Positions 20,963-21,619 of a DNA stretch of 21,619 bases are shown here, piece by piece (position 1 is the first letter of the stretch; the number at the start of each line of letters is the position of its first letter). The stretch comes from RGIG1918 sp045536045 (GTDB lineage Bacteria; Cyanobacteriota; Vampirovibrionia; Gastranaerophilales; Gastranaerophilaceae): contig JAZSMU010000120.1 of NCBI GenBank assembly GCA_045536045.1, forward strand, positions 1-21,619, written 5' to 3'. The notes under the pieces were generated by a model that did no database searches, had not been told where the DNA came from, and saw only the letters and a program-made list of their open reading frames with translations. The translations under genes and the position numbers were made by a program.

Positions 20963-21619
20963 TTATTCAACATCTTTAATTTCTTTTGCTTCAATAATAG
21001 TTGCACCTGTTGAATCTTTAGCACCAGTTTTTACTTCGTGTTCTTCATCTAATTTTTTATTGATATAAACTGTTTGAGCAATTTGGAATAAGTTACTTGT
21101 AACAAGATACAATAAAACGCCAGCTGGGATTGGCATTACAACAAACATAAAGCCAACCATAATTGGCATAAATGTTCCCATAGATTTTTGCATTGCAACT
21201 TGTTGTGGGTCCATTTGAACATTTTTGCTTTGTGCCATCATAACTTTTTGAGATAGCCACATAGTTATAACAAAAAGTGCAACCAAGAAAATAACATCAT
21301 AGTGAATTTCTTCTTGAACAACCAATGATGGTGCTGAAGCAACTAAATTACTTCCATCTCTTTTGAAATCAATTTTTTCAACTTCTCGTGTGCTAATGTT
21401 TGTAACATCAACTTTTGCAGATTTGATTTTATCAAGCTCAGAGAATTTTAAATTTAAATTATCTAATGGAATTTTAAAATCAATAGGCTCTCCAACAACG
21501 ATTTCGCCTTGAACTTGAACTGCTTGTTGAGGTTTATCTACTTTGACTTCTTTTTCTTCATCTCCAATAAATGTAACTATTGCAGTTTTGCCTGTCATGA
21601 ATTTTGTTTTTGGAGTTGC
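20963..21619 (-). CDS. yidC: Membrane protein insertase YidC/Oxa1 family, C-terminal part (5' end outside window)
   Basis: Inserts and folds inner-membrane proteins. The frame is open to the right edge, so the 218 residues seen are the C-terminal part; the Met near 21598 is internal. Two membrane regions are seen: DVIFLVALFVITMWLSQKV, and PIMVGFMFVVMPIPAGVLLYLVTSNLFQIAQTVY with the family's PAGLxLYWxxSN-type motif. Between the window edge and the first of these is a ~100-residue strand-rich hydrophilic segment (GEIVVGEPIDFKIPL, KSAKVDVTNIST, GSNLVASAP) that must be extracytoplasmic. An Ig-like insertion at this site is, as I recall, characteristic of cyanobacterial YidC. The protein ends with a charged tail (KKLDEEHEVKTGAKDS). 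The usual neighbours (rnpA, rpmH, jag) cannot be checked. Confidence 0.92.
   Translation of the reverse strand, partial: ATPKTKFMTGKTAIVTFIGDEEKEVKVDKPQQAVQVQGEIVVGEPIDFKIPLDNLNLKFSELDKIKSAKVDVTNISTREVEKIDFKRDGSNLVASAPSLVVQEEIHYDVIFLVALFVITMWLSQKVMMAQSKNVQMDPQQVAMQKSMGTFMPIMVGFMFVVMPIPAGVLLYLVTSNLFQIAQTVYINKKLDEEHEVKTGAKDSTGATIIEAKEIKDVE

Overview
The window is about two-thirds A+T and carries ordinary housekeeping genes of a Gram-negative-type bacterium. The lineage is inferred from gene style. The YidC fragment has a large extracytoplasmic insertion before its last two membrane segments, as I recall for cyanobacterial YidC. Together with low GC and a B12-dependent ribonucleotide reductase, this suggests a non-photosynthetic relative of Cyanobacteria (Melainabacteria/Vampirovibrionia, perhaps gut Gastranaerophilales). 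I hold that at moderate confidence; no rRNA is present to test it.

Layout. 1-951: 3' part of glycine decarboxylase subunit 1 (+). 948-5402, minus strand: a small unknown protein, gdhA with its terminator, a CNT-family nucleoside transporter and an overlapping solute-binding protein. 5417-6637: rarA (+), head to head with the binding protein across only 14 bp. 6638-9395, minus strand: class II ribonucleotide reductase followed by a PIG-L-like protein with a degraded active site. 9486-14212, minus strand: a tightly packed run nfeD-like, SPFH/stomatin, response regulator, histidine kinase, tadA-like deaminase, TIGR02757-like protein, behind a perfect TTGACA-17-TATAAT promoter. 14363-16203: accD-accA (+), the carboxyltransferase of acetyl-CoA carboxylase. 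16242-18181, minus strand: a soluble protein with an FlhA-type C-terminal domain, then smpB. 18266-19951: proS (+). 19958-20725: secreted alpha/beta-hydrolase-fold protein (-). 20809-20902: candidate small RNA (+). 20963-end: yidC (-, partial).

Most notable: (1) the 16242-17696 protein joins a small DUF4177-like domain and a coiled coil to a complete FlhA/SctV-type cytoplasmic domain, without the export-gate membrane domain and without flagellar or type III secretion genes nearby. (2) Five genes have a -10 hexamer ending exactly 6 nt before the ATG and no ribosome-binding site, a signature of leaderless transcription; most promoters here are extended -10 (TGn) types. (3) A small RNA candidate between the hydrolase and yidC has two hairpins joined by an unpaired CU-rich linker, like cyanobacterial Yfr1. 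(4) Two enzyme-family proteins (PIG-L, alpha/beta hydrolase) have lost expected catalytic residues, and a histidine kinase lacks a normal G1 box. I saw no tRNA, rRNA, CRISPR array, insertion sequence or phage gene. No gene-free stretch exceeds 300 bases.
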